Below, piece after piece: positions 1-9,235 of a stretch of 30,794 nucleotides of DNA. The DNA is from Chitinophagaceae bacterium UBA2793 (GTDB lineage: Bacteria > Bacteroidota > Bacteroidia > Chitinophagales > Chitinophagaceae): NCBI GenBank assembly GCA_002352045.1, contig DEHT01000014.1:1-30794 (forward strand), read 5' to 3'. The notes beneath the pieces were generated by a model. The model was not told where the DNA came from. It did not search any database and worked only from the letters and a program-made list of their open reading frames with translations. Position numbers and translations under genes: made by a program. Each line of letters starts with the position of its first letter. Position 1 is the stretch's first letter.

Positions 1-83
1 GCAAGGTTTGCATAAGTGCCTTCGGCCATTTCTTCTGAAATTTCTATATTCAATTGGTTTGGTTCGGGATTGTTATTCTTCAT
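1..83 (-). CDS. DUF3467 family protein, N-terminal fragment
   Basis: An ATG at 83 opens a frame that runs off the left window edge after 27 full codons. The visible protein starts MKNNNPEPNQLNIEISEEMA and continues EGTYANL. The pattern QLxIEIxEExAxGxYxNL is typical of the start of DUF3467 proteins, which are about 100 residues long and of unknown function. The 3' end, stop and neighbours are outside the window. A pair of promoter-like -7 elements lies just upstream, and the terminator of the SusC/SusD operon lies beyond them, so this gene is probably transcribed separately from that operon. The family call rests on a short stretch. Confidence 0.72.
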   Translation of the reverse strand, partial: MKNNNPEPNQLNIEISEEMAEGTYANL

Positions 84-97
84 TTCTATTTTTTTAT

Positions 98-114
98 CAA
101 AGATACCAAAGATA
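98..114 (-). promoter_or_regulatory. Tandem -7 promoter elements upstream of the DUF3467 gene
   Basis: On the minus strand TATCTTTG occurs twice, at 114-107 and 105-98, separated by 1 nt. Both copies match the Bacteroidota -7 consensus TAnnTTTG exactly. They lie 15 and 24 nt upstream of the ATG at 83. No good TTG -33 element is seen at the usual distance, so only one of the two may be used. Confidence 0.45.
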
Positions 115-141
115 AGCGGTTATGCTCGCTAAGAAATAAAA

Positions 142-173
142 TTAAAGGAGGCTGTTTAAGCAGCCTCCTTTAA
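142..173 (-). terminator. Rho-independent terminator of the SusC/SusD/DUF1735 operon
   Basis: A perfect 13-bp stem (142-154 paired with 161-173) encloses a 6-nt loop. The stem core is the GC-rich GGAGGCTG/CAGCCTCC. On the minus strand it is followed by a T-rich stretch. It lies about 27 nt past the stop of the DUF1735 gene and insulates the DUF3467 gene. Confidence 0.85.
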
Positions 174-200
174 AGTAAATAAATCAGTTGTTATAAAAAA

Positions 201-1175
201 TTATCTTGGACCTGTATATGTAAACAATTGTGTCCATTCTCTTGATGCGGCCGGGTCAAAGTTGCCGTTGGTATAACTGTAACCCCATTTTACCGAAATT
301 GTTTTTGCTGCCGGATCGTAATGAGAATTAAAATTCGGATTCATTGTATAAAATGTTGTTGCACCAGAATAGCTATTTTGAACAGTTACTTTATTAGTTA
401 CTTCATCAAAAGTGTACTCTGGTTCCTGTGCGCCAAACCAACTAAGAGAACCTCCTAAAATTGCCGGAGCACCATAACCGCCGCCTAAAGGCCAGAAAGA
501 TTTACATTTATTTGAGGCAGTTGTTACCATGTGCATGGTTGTTTCGCCTCCAGTATAACCAGGGTTTGAAGAAGGATGATAGTTTGTCCAAACCAGAGTA
601 TAAACACCATCATAGGAGTTTTTAGCTCCAATGAATTGGATGAATGACTTGTTTACACTAATCTGTTGATCAGGACTTGCTGAAACAATTGTAAACGGAA
701 AAGCATAAGTGGCAGCGGGATCAAATAAAGAAGCATTTGGTATATTTATTTTCAACTGCTTCCCCAATTCTCCCGGATTGAAGGTCAACTCAAATGAACC
801 GCCCCATGTAATAGCAGGATTAGTAGAGTACCATGACGCAGGCATTGCTATAAAATCGCTACCATTTGCGGCATTGTATGCCGTTAGAAGTGCTGTATCA
901 ACCTTTACGACTACTTTTTGTGTTGTATTCATTTCGGCAGTTGAAGGTACATCTCTTCTGATGTCAACCAAAATGGTACTTTGTGGGTTGTCGATAAAAT
1001 CTACACCTATCAAATTAGTACCGGGTTCATCAAAAGTGCCACCATTTGCCACTTTTACGATAGTTACACCATCATCGCCTAAAGGGGTTGGCTCATCTAC
1101 TTTGTCGCATGAGGCTAATACAAATGCGAGAGCAGAAAATGCTGCCAACTGCCTGGTATATTTAAAAATTTTCAT
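201..1175 (-). CDS. DUF1735 domain-containing SusE-like surface lipoprotein
   Basis: A 324-residue predicted lipoprotein with a signal peptide and lipobox LASC (Cys23), so it should be anchored in the outer membrane. Residues about 40-185 resemble the DUF1735 (BT_3987-type) immunoglobulin-like domain: a VDIRRDVPS strand, a TALLTAYNAANGS segment and a LFDPAATYAFPFTI strand. The C-terminal half, with its EPEYTFDEVTNKV segment, resembles the domain that usually follows in such proteins. Genes of this kind commonly follow SusD and encode accessory ligand-binding proteins facing outward. It is the last gene of the SusC-SusD operon, 41 nt after the SusD stop. The ligand cannot be read from the sequence. 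Confidence 0.8.
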   Translation of the reverse strand: MKIFKYTRQLAAFSALAFVLASCDKVDEPTPLGDDGVTIVKVANGGTFDEPGTNLIGVDFIDNPQSTILVDIRRDVPSTAEMNTTQKVVVKVDTALLTAYNAANGSDFIAMPASWYSTNPAITWGGSFELTFNPGELGKQLKINIPNASLFDPAATYAFPFTIVSASPDQQISVNKSFIQFIGAKNSYDGVYTLVWTNYHPSSNPGYTGGETTMHMVTTASNKCKSFWPLGGGYGAPAILGGSLSWFGAQEPEYTFDEVTNKVTVQNSYSGATTFYTMNPNFNSHYDPAAKTISVKWGYSYTNGNFDPAASREWTQLFTYTGPR

Positions 1176-1216
1176 TTCTTGTTAATTTTACGTTTATAGA
1201 TAAATAGAATTCTAAA

Positions 1217-2752
1217 TTATTGATTCCACCAAACTTTAGCATTCATTACATCTTCACCTCCAGGGATTCTTGCAACGGCAGCTTCTACTTTTTCAAGATT
1301 AAGGCTATACTCGTTTGGAGCATATACATACCTGCTTGGGATTTGAAATCCGGCATCAGAGTTAGTTGCTAAGGTAGTGGGCTTTAATGCAGGAATACCT
1401 GTTCTTCTCCATTCGCTCCATGCCTGAATACCATCAGGATACAATGCAAGATACTTTTGTAGAGCAATTCTTTCCAAAGCATTTGCAGTGGTTGCATTAC
1501 TACTTGCAGGAATTGAATTAAAACTATTTGTACCTACTCCGGTTCCGCCACCGGTTCCTGTAGTAAAATTAGCATTAGCTCCAGAAATATAAGCAGGTGC
1601 CCCAGTAATACCCCATTGATCGAAGGATGCGGTTATGCCTGCTTCATAAGCTTGTTGAGCAGTATAACCTGCAGTACCTGAAGCTACCCATCCTCTTTCA
1701 ATCCCTTCTGCTAAGTTCAACAAAGAGTAAGCTGCACTCATAATAACAATAGGAGAGTTTTCTAATCTTTTACCGTCAGCCAACACTTTGGCATAGCTGG
1801 TAGGTAAAGTTACCGCCTGGTCTCTGGTTAATCCATAAGGGAATGCACTACCGGCACTACCATAAGCATTTCTACGACCATCGCCCATATTGCTTAAAAT
1901 ATCGGCCAATGTTTTTGATAATGCATAATCTGAACGACCGTTGTAAGTATCATACCAGGGATGACGATAAGCAGCACCACCAGGATAAGCTAATACCATA
2001 TTATCGGCATTAGAAGTAATGAATCCGTTGGGATCGTTTGCTGCCGCAGCAAATTGATTTGCAGCAAAACCGCCGGCGGCAGGAAATTTCTTGCTTAAAC
2101 GCATTGCCATGTGCATACGAAGGGTATTGGCAAATTTTTTCCATTTAGAAGCATCTCCGCCAAAAATTACATCCCCTCTTACAGGAAGACCGCCATCAAA
2201 ACCTGCAATACCTGCCTCAAGGTCGGCAAACATAGCTGTATAGATATCTTCTTGCTTATCATAAGCAGGGAATAAATTGGCAGCTCCTTTTAAAGCTTCG
2301 GAATAAGGAACATCGCCTGCTCTATCTGTAACAGCCCAAATAATATATGATTTCAAAATTTTAGCTACCGCAATTTGGTTGGCATTAGAACCAGAACCCA
2401 AATGAGAAGCTGCTTGTGCCGGATCTGAATTTCGATTGATAATTGATTGCAAATCGTACATAGGACCACTATAGTTACCCGACAAATCAATGTTTGGCTC
2501 TGCATATAGCGATGCATCGGTGTACTGTGTTTCTGCAATATATTGAACATACAATGAAGGCCTTATATTGGCAGCATAGCCACCTAGCTGAGACTCCACA
2601 TTAGTCAGCAAAGCTGCTGTAATAGGATTGGTAGAACCCAAAGGGTTGGTATTGGTATTCCCAAAGTCCTCCAATTTATTACAACCCGTATTTACCAGCA
2701 GCATAGAAGCCGCAGCAAATCCTAAAGCTGTTTTAAAAATATTATTTTTCAT
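1217..2752 (-). CDS. SusD/RagB-family nutrient-binding outer-membrane lipoprotein
   Basis: A 511-residue predicted lipoprotein with lipobox NTGC (Cys24). Its layout is that of the SusD-like_2 branch: helical TPR-like segments from about residue 40, the segment SYIIWAVTDRAGDVPYSEAL near 130-150, KWKKFANTLRMHMAMRLSK near 205, and a C-terminal region with QKYLALYPDGIQAWSEWRRTG and PSRYVYAPNEYSLN. SusD proteins cap the SusC barrel and capture the ligand before import. The start is 32 nt after the SusC stop, so the two are co-transcribed. This branch is often linked to substrates other than the best-known glycans, and no carbohydrate-active enzyme is encoded here, so the substrate is open. Confidence 0.93.
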   Translation of the reverse strand: MKNNIFKTALGFAAASMLLVNTGCNKLEDFGNTNTNPLGSTNPITAALLTNVESQLGGYAANIRPSLYVQYIAETQYTDASLYAEPNIDLSGNYSGPMYDLQSIINRNSDPAQAASHLGSGSNANQIAVAKILKSYIIWAVTDRAGDVPYSEALKGAANLFPAYDKQEDIYTAMFADLEAGIAGFDGGLPVRGDVIFGGDASKWKKFANTLRMHMAMRLSKKFPAAGGFAANQFAAAANDPNGFITSNADNMVLAYPGGAAYRHPWYDTYNGRSDYALSKTLADILSNMGDGRRNAYGSAGSAFPYGLTRDQAVTLPTSYAKVLADGKRLENSPIVIMSAAYSLLNLAEGIERGWVASGTAGYTAQQAYEAGITASFDQWGITGAPAYISGANANFTTGTGGGTGVGTNSFNSIPASSNATTANALERIALQKYLALYPDGIQAWSEWRRTGIPALKPTTLATNSDAGFQIPSRYVYAPNEYSLNLEKVEAAVARIPGGEDVMNAKVWWNQ

Positions 2753-2784
2753 TCTTAATGATTTTAAATTAATTATTTATAAAA

Positions 2785-5700
2785 TTAGAAGCCTATTCTT
2801 AAGTTAAAACCTAATGATCTTGTACCAGGTAACTGCCCGTCTTCACCATAAGTATTGCTTACTTCTGATGGATCAAAATCTTTAGTTTTAGAATAGATTA
2901 ACCATGGGTTACGAGCAATGATTGAGAAGGTAGCGTTTTTAATGTATTTAGAAACGCCCATTCTGTCAACCGGTAATTTATAACCAAGGCTAAATTCTCT
3001 TAATTTAACAAATGTAAGATCGTGGATGAAAACTTCAGAAATGTTGGCATTTCTAAATTGGTGCCAATAGGTTTGAGCATCAACATAGTAATCTACGTCT
3101 CTTCCGGTTGCATCTACACCAAATACATGCACCCCACCACCATCGGCTACATTGTCTCTTACAGAGTATCCTCTATCGTTTAAAACAGCAGTTTTAGCCG
3201 CTAAGCCAGAGAAAGAACCCCAGTGGTCAGACAGTGAGAAGAATTTACCACCATAAGAGAAGTCAACGTTCACATTTACTACAAAGTTTTTAAATACATT
3301 GAAGGTATTTTGAACACCGCCAGTATATTTAGGTAGTACACTACCAAAGTTTACGTTATCTTCTTTAATAAACAAACCAGCTGAAGTTAATTCTGGCTTA
3401 CCATTTATACGTTTAATACCACCGCCAAACATTTGACCCCAAGGTTTGCCAATTTCACTTACAGTGTATGCAGCAGAAGAACCTGAGAATGCACCGGAAG
3501 CAATTGGTAAACGAGTAATACCTTCTGCTATAGAAACCACTTCGTTTCTAATTAAGCGGCCCCAGGTAGCGGTAATATTCCAATCTAAATTTGACCATTT
3601 GATAGGTTGTGCAAACACTTTAATATCGATACCGGTTTTTGCAATTTCACCAGCATTAATTCTTACACCACTTAAACCAGATTGACCGGGAACGGTAACC
3701 GTTACAGGAAAGTCTTTGTTTGTTCTGTCCCAATAAGTTAAATCAATACCAAACCTGTTTCTTAAGAAACGGGTTTCAATACCAATTTCTTTTTCATTGT
3801 TGGTAGAACCTTGCAACCCTGGATCGGGAACTGAGTTAGGCTCGCCCATTAAGAAATTGCCATTGAACTGCTGTGCAGCAGGTGAATACAATACGTTCAA
3901 CTCATATGGGGAAAGAGTAAGAATGGTTTGACCAATTGAGCCTCTTACTTTACCATAAGATAAGAATGATTTGTTTTGAATTAAATCGCTGAATACTAAA
4001 GATGCACCAACTGAATAGGTAGGTATAGAATTGCCGATTGGTTCAGCAGAAGTATAATCTCTACGGAAAGTACCTTCAACAAACGCCATATTCTTATACC
4101 CCACATCACCTCTTACAAACACCCCTCTTCTACCAAATGTAGAATAAGTTTGACCGTAGTTGATTGGGTTTTTAGAGTTGCTTAGAGAATATAAGCCCGG
4201 TACATTTAATCCACCCAAGGTATTTTGGTTACTACCGGTAAGTTTTGTTTTTAAGATATCCAAACCGGCATTTGCATTTATTGCAAAATCTCTAACCTTT
4301 TTAGAATAAGTAGCCAACAACTCGTAGTTCTGACGAACACTCAAGCTATTAGATACACCATAACCTGCAAGCCCTGTACCTTCCCATGGGTTAAAGCTGG
4401 TTTGGTTATTACTAATTTCAAGTTCTGTGGGGTAAATGGTAGAATTATCTACCGCTAATTGTTGCCTGCGATAAGTTCCTTTAATTCTGAAATCGTTGTT
4501 TAATTTATATGTCAAAGCCACATCACCAAACATACGCTCTCTTTGACTGTTGTTATCAATCAAATCAAAATATGAATAAGGATTCATCCAATAATTACCA
4601 CCATAAAAACCTTTTGGATTAGATGCATTGTAAGCTGTTGGGTTAGCTTTATTCCAACTTGCATAAACACCTTCCGGCGTACGCAAACCTCTTAGCTCCC
4701 TCATTTTATCAATATCTAAATCTCTATGGAACCATTGGTTAAAAGTACCGGTTGTTTGGTTAGAATAACCATCGTTGTTTTCAGCATTGGATTTTTGAGA
4801 AATTGCATTAAAATTTGTGCTGAAAGTAAATTTAGTTCCCAGGTCAATACTAAAATTAGCATTTAAAGTATGACGCTTTAAGAAGCTATTTGGAATAAGT
4901 CCCTTGATGTCGAGATTAGTATAAGAAGCTCTTAAATTATAACCATCGCTTGCTTTTGAGAAGTTGATGTTATTAGTAGTAGTAACACCGGTATTGTAAA
5001 AATCTTTAGCGTTGGTTGGTTGAGGTGTTAAAGCAGTGGTTTTGTAAGCCCCTTCGTGGCCACCATACCATGCATACCAGGGAATATATTCCTGGCCCAC
5101 CATTCTAGGCCCCCAACTGGCATCATCAGAATAATCATGATAATATTTACCATCTAAAACTTTCCATGCTTCCGGCTGACCGGCTTGCCAGGTGTAAAGT
5201 GATAAGTCGCCATTTGCACCACCAGCATAAGAGTTTTGGAAATTTGGAGTAATATAAATTTTATCAAATACTACACCGGTATTTACTTCAATACCAATAC
5301 CGGGCTGACCTTTTCTTGCTCTTTTTGTATTGATTACAATTGCACCATTAGCACCATCGGGGCCAAATAAAGCAGCAGCTGCCGGACCTTGTAATACGGT
5401 TACGTCTTCCACATCATCGGGGTTGATATCATTTGCACTTGGCATAATGGTACCATCTACCACAAATAATGCACCACCACCGGGTGTTAAACCGTTTTCA
5501 CCACGAAGGCGAATCAAGGTTTCACGGCCCAATGCAGCAGAAGACTGGCTACGTACCTGTGCTCCCGCAACTTTACCGGCTAAGGCATTGTTGATATTGT
5601 TTGCACGAACGGTGTTCATTTGCTCTCCTGTTACATTTTGTACATTGGAAGCAATACTTCTTGCCGTACGCTTTGTATTAAATGCACTGGTAACTACTAC

Positions 5701-6003
5701 TTCAGACATTGTATTGTCTTTTAGTTTTAGTACCGTAGTAATGTTGGTTAAAGATCCCACAGGGATTTCAACCAGGTCGTAGTTTGTTCCGGAAATTTGT
5801 AAAATATCCCCCGGGTTAACACGGATTGAGTACTCCCCATTTACATCGGATTGTACACCACCGCCGTTCTTAATTACCACAGAGGCAAAAGGAACAGGTT
5901 TCCCACTTTCATCAGAAACCCTACCGGTCACCAGCCGGCTTTGAGCAAATGACAATACTGCGCTGAGCATCATCATTGTGAACAGTGATAAGAATCTTCT
6001 CAT
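2785..6003 (-). CDS. SusC/RagA-family TonB-dependent outer-membrane transporter
   Basis: A 1072-residue transporter of typical family length. It has a signal peptide ending near SFAQ (residue 21), a carboxypeptidase-regulatory-like domain at about 22-95 (VTGRVSDESGKPVPFASVVI), a TonB-box-like MSEVVVTSA near 100, and a plug domain at about 115-230 containing the SusC signature ALFVVDGTIM and NPDDVEDVTVLQGPAAAALFG. The beta-barrel fills the rest and ends in an aromatic-terminated strand, FNLRIGF. It imports a ligand delivered by the SusD partner, using TonB energy. It is the first gene of the three-gene operon. No sigma/anti-sigma pair, hybrid sensor or degradative enzyme adjoins the operon. 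Confidence 0.96.
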   Translation of the reverse strand: MRRFLSLFTMMMLSAVLSFAQSRLVTGRVSDESGKPVPFASVVIKNGGGVQSDVNGEYSIRVNPGDILQISGTNYDLVEIPVGSLTNITTVLKLKDNTMSEVVVTSAFNTKRTARSIASNVQNVTGEQMNTVRANNINNALAGKVAGAQVRSQSSAALGRETLIRLRGENGLTPGGGALFVVDGTIMPSANDINPDDVEDVTVLQGPAAAALFGPDGANGAIVINTKRARKGQPGIGIEVNTGVVFDKIYITPNFQNSYAGGANGDLSLYTWQAGQPEAWKVLDGKYYHDYSDDASWGPRMVGQEYIPWYAWYGGHEGAYKTTALTPQPTNAKDFYNTGVTTTNNINFSKASDGYNLRASYTNLDIKGLIPNSFLKRHTLNANFSIDLGTKFTFSTNFNAISQKSNAENNDGYSNQTTGTFNQWFHRDLDIDKMRELRGLRTPEGVYASWNKANPTAYNASNPKGFYGGNYWMNPYSYFDLIDNNSQRERMFGDVALTYKLNNDFRIKGTYRRQQLAVDNSTIYPTELEISNNQTSFNPWEGTGLAGYGVSNSLSVRQNYELLATYSKKVRDFAINANAGLDILKTKLTGSNQNTLGGLNVPGLYSLSNSKNPINYGQTYSTFGRRGVFVRGDVGYKNMAFVEGTFRRDYTSAEPIGNSIPTYSVGASLVFSDLIQNKSFLSYGKVRGSIGQTILTLSPYELNVLYSPAAQQFNGNFLMGEPNSVPDPGLQGSTNNEKEIGIETRFLRNRFGIDLTYWDRTNKDFPVTVTVPGQSGLSGVRINAGEIAKTGIDIKVFAQPIKWSNLDWNITATWGRLIRNEVVSIAEGITRLPIASGAFSGSSAAYTVSEIGKPWGQMFGGGIKRINGKPELTSAGLFIKEDNVNFGSVLPKYTGGVQNTFNVFKNFVVNVNVDFSYGGKFFSLSDHWGSFSGLAAKTAVLNDRGYSVRDNVADGGGVHVFGVDATGRDVDYYVDAQTYWHQFRNANISEVFIHDLTFVKLREFSLGYKLPVDRMGVSKYIKNATFSIIARNPWLIYSKTKDFDPSEVSNTYGEDGQLPGTRSLGFNLRIGF

Positions 6004-6159
6004 GTGCGATTAGTTAAATTTAATTTGATTTTTGTAAAAATAGGTGGTTTTTATCTACTCTTAAAAAAAATGTTAAATCTTTTTTAAGGTATTATTACCT
6101 AACTATTAAAAAACTTGACAATAGCAAAAGCAGAAATGCTGCACAATAGTTAAAAAAAA

Positions 6160-8235
6160 CTAAAATTTATACATTATCTGAAGTTTTACCTCCGTTTTAT
6201 GCTTGCCTTTTATTTCATCTAAGCCCGAACCTATGGAGGTTCTATTTGGGTAAATAAACTGTGCCCATCTACCCCAAACAGACAGCTTTTTACTAAAGTC
6301 GTAGTTGATATTTAAATAGTAACGATAGCCTTTGTCGTATACAACCGGTATGCTAAAGCTGTATAACACATCGCTTTCATAGGCATACAAACGGCTGTTG
6401 TAATCATCTGTTTCAAAATACATCAATCTTATATTTCCTGAAAGAGGCTTCATTATTGGTTTATACAATAAATCGGCAAAAATTAAAAACCCTTCAGAAG
6501 CAGCCTTTCCCTTTTTATCGAACCATACCATTTCGGTACGGGTTCGTATGGTAAACCGTGGGTCTATTTTATAGCTCAGGTGAGTACGCCAGTTTTTCCG
6601 AGGCTGCTCTACCACCGGGCTAAGCGGAAACTCCTGAGGATTGAAGTTGATAGACTTGGCTTCGGCCTTAAAGCGACTGTATATTTCAAATTGCTTATTG
6701 GGTTTGTAATTAAGTTGCAGCATATAGTCTTTTCCTTCTGTGGGAGCATTTACTCTAAACCTTAGCCAGGGAAACTTATATATATCTGCATAAGCATCTA
6801 TTCGCCATTCGTTATTGGGCCTAATACTTATTCCTGTGAACAAGCCTTTTTCGTTAGACGGAGTACTGCTTTCGGTAAAGGCATTGGTATAAAGCGACTG
6901 ATAGCCTTTGGAAATATTGCGATATAAAATACTCATATCTACATTTTTGGCCACACTTAATAAAACTCCATTTATAAATGCCGGATATTGCTTACTTGTA
7001 ATGGCAGCTTCTCCAAAGAAATGTAGGTTTTTAAATGTGTAAGAATAATCAAAACTATAGTTGCCAAAGTTTTTTCCGCCCAGGGCATAAAGATTATAGG
7101 GGTCTGCCGCCTTTACAAGCGAATGTTTAAAATTATACTGAATGGCATTGGCACTTAGCAACAGTCTATTCATTCTATATTTTACATTACCTCCGAATGC
7201 AATTTGCCTTTGAACATTTTTATCGTCGATTTCGGCAGGGGTGCGGTGATAACCCGATGTTTGTAAACTCGTAATAAAAGCGTCTTCACTATTGGAGGTA
7301 TCGGCTACAAAATTGGCATCAATATTTCGATAGGAGCCAAACAGGGTGGCTTCCCATTTGCGATTACCGATGGTAATTCCGCCCCCCCGGTGAAAAAATA
7401 TTTCGCCGGGTGAACTATATGGTTTTAATACAGGAGCCTGCCGTTTTACAGCCATAATATCGGGGCTTTTTTTGAAAGCAATCGACATCCACGAAGTAAG
7501 ACCCTGTCCCAGGTTTACGGTAAAGTCGCCCAATGCAAGTGCTTTTATTTTTCCAATATTGCGGGCAAATAAATGAGCCGAATAAAAATCAAACCCTTTT
7601 TGCTGATTGCCTTTAAAAAATTGTTCGCCGGCATCTTTATCGCCGGTTACGCCATACTGCAATAGGTTTTTGTAATTGTATTTATAGCGCATAAAAATGC
7701 GCTGTGGCGAACCCATATAATAGCTATTGGTTTGAGGTGGTCCCTGGCGGTAGCCTCTTGATTTTTCAAGAATCTGAGTAGCTCTTATCAACAAATTATT
7801 TTCTCCTCCTTTAAATCTTGAACGCATATCTTCCATAAATCCAAGGGCAGCACTAACAGTTACGTATGGCCGTAGTTTTTGAATGGTTGCCACATCCCAA
7901 CCCGGCACCGCCTGCAATTCATATACACTTAAAAAGTTTCCGAATAAATCCCGGTATCTTAAAAAATTTTGTAGTTGAAGATCCGATAAAACCCTTAAGT
8001 CTTTTAATTGGTTTTCATCGGCCTTATTGATGTTGAGTGGATGCTTAATGTATTGCGATAGTTCCTGAATATAAGAATCATCCTCTGTTTCCATATCTTC
8101 ATTGTTCTCTGTAATATTTTCCAACTGCTGCTCTACAGTGCTGTTTACGGGTGGCTCAACAGGTGCAGGCGTTACCTGCGAAAAACCTGAAAGAATGCTA
8201 CAACAAAAAGCAATAAGAAAAACCGGTTTCATCAT
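6160..8235 (-). CDS. Helix-hairpin-helix plus outer-membrane beta-barrel protein
   Basis: The start is placed at the first ATG of the MMKPVFLIAF signal peptide, giving about 691 residues. A longer in-frame start at 8286 would put 17 non-signal residues in front and overlap the upstream gene. After the signal peptide comes an acidic linker, then paired helix-hairpin-helix motifs at about residues 70-125 (LNINKADENQLKDL and FLSVYELQAVPGWDVATIQKL), as in ComEA-type domains. The remaining 550 residues show alternating strands ending in KTEVKLQIMYKF, as in an outer-membrane barrel. Proteins of this layout are common in Bacteroidota and their role is not established. The ATG lies 1 nt after the stop of the upstream gene, so translation is probably coupled. 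Confidence 0.8.
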   Translation of the reverse strand: MMKPVFLIAFCCSILSGFSQVTPAPVEPPVNSTVEQQLENITENNEDMETEDDSYIQELSQYIKHPLNINKADENQLKDLRVLSDLQLQNFLRYRDLFGNFLSVYELQAVPGWDVATIQKLRPYVTVSAALGFMEDMRSRFKGGENNLLIRATQILEKSRGYRQGPPQTNSYYMGSPQRIFMRYKYNYKNLLQYGVTGDKDAGEQFFKGNQQKGFDFYSAHLFARNIGKIKALALGDFTVNLGQGLTSWMSIAFKKSPDIMAVKRQAPVLKPYSSPGEIFFHRGGGITIGNRKWEATLFGSYRNIDANFVADTSNSEDAFITSLQTSGYHRTPAEIDDKNVQRQIAFGGNVKYRMNRLLLSANAIQYNFKHSLVKAADPYNLYALGGKNFGNYSFDYSYTFKNLHFFGEAAITSKQYPAFINGVLLSVAKNVDMSILYRNISKGYQSLYTNAFTESSTPSNEKGLFTGISIRPNNEWRIDAYADIYKFPWLRFRVNAPTEGKDYMLQLNYKPNKQFEIYSRFKAEAKSINFNPQEFPLSPVVEQPRKNWRTHLSYKIDPRFTIRTRTEMVWFDKKGKAASEGFLIFADLLYKPIMKPLSGNIRLMYFETDDYNSRLYAYESDVLYSFSIPVVYDKGYRYYLNINYDFSKKLSVWGRWAQFIYPNRTSIGSGLDEIKGKHKTEVKLQIMYKF

Positions 8236-8236
8236 G

Positions 8237-9055
8237 TTAGTTTTTCTTAAAATTTGCAATAAATAAAAGGCCGGGCGAAAACCCAAGTTGGGGATGGTAG
8301 TTGGCCGAAATATCTAAACGCATATTTTTCCAACTTACACCTGCACCTCCATATGCACTCCCAGTTTCGCTTACAAAACCGGCTCGGGCAAAAAACTGTT
8401 TCATAAACTGGTATTGGATAGCTCCTACCACGCTTACGGATTTATCTTCTTCTTTTATAATTTCTGAACTAATATAAAAATTATCAGAAGCGTCATACCC
8501 CAAACCCAACTTATATACCGAAGCCAATTTTTCATCTTCAAACTTTCCTAATTTACCTCCTACGGGGCTGTAGGAGTGAATGCCTCCATGAAATTTATCG
8601 GAGAAATGCATAATAGCACCAATTTCAAAGTTGATGGCCGATGCACTTCCATATTGAGGAATACGATAGCTGTAATAATTAAATTGAGCACCAATATCAA
8701 TTGCCTTGCCCAGCGTTCTTGCATAGGCCAAACCAACTTTATTATCATTAAAATTTTTAAAGCCCGAATAGTTTACCTGAACACCAACATTCCCCATACG
8801 GGTAGGAATAGCAGCTGCTGCGCTGTACACACTTATTTCTGTAAGCATAAATCTTCTTTCGGCCCAAAGCCCCACTCCCGCTGAAGTTGTTTTTGCCAAA
8901 GCAGCCTGGTTGCCGGTAAATGCAAATGGATCATTTTGGTTAGAACTATAGGCTCCCATGCTGATGTAAGGCATACTTACATTATATCTTAACGACTGGG
9001 CTGATACTGCATAAGAAAAAATTATGCACAGCAAAACAATTGGAAATACTCTCAA
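8237..9055 (-). CDS. PorV/PorQ-like outer-membrane beta-barrel protein
   Basis: A 272-residue protein with a clear signal peptide (cleavage near AVSAQ, residue 20). Regular amphipathic strands rich in Gly, Tyr and Phe fill the rest, including NDPFAFTGNQAALA near residue 42 and a final strand FSPGLLFIANF. The early D-x-x-A-x-x-x-N-x-A-A-L motif is also found in PorV/PorQ-type proteins, some of which belong to the type IX secretion machinery. The identity here is by general resemblance, so a simple uncharacterised barrel is equally possible. The next gene starts 1 nt after this stop, which suggests that the two products work together. Confidence 0.6.
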   Translation of the reverse strand: MRVFPIVLLCIIFSYAVSAQSLRYNVSMPYISMGAYSSNQNDPFAFTGNQAALAKTTSAGVGLWAERRFMLTEISVYSAAAAIPTRMGNVGVQVNYSGFKNFNDNKVGLAYARTLGKAIDIGAQFNYYSYRIPQYGSASAINFEIGAIMHFSDKFHGGIHSYSPVGGKLGKFEDEKLASVYKLGLGYDASDNFYISSEIIKEEDKSVSVVGAIQYQFMKQFFARAGFVSETGSAYGGAGVSWKNMRLDISANYHPQLGFSPGLLFIANFKKN

Positions 9056-9235
9056 AGCAGTTTTTTTATTAATAGAACGACAAGTTAAAGAAAATACATT
9101 TAATAAGCGTTTTGGTGTTTATGAATATTAAATTAAGCCTTAAACATTTTAGAACTTTTATTCCTTAGCAAAACTTTAAATATACTTTAATTATTTATGC
9201 CCCTATTAATTAACCCTTCCATGTAATTTTAGTAC

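Noticed and set aside
201..6003. A polysaccharide-utilisation locus
   Set aside because: There is a SusC/SusD pair and an accessory lipoprotein, but no glycoside hydrolase, polysaccharide lyase, hybrid sensor or sigma pair in the window, so a glycan target cannot be claimed.
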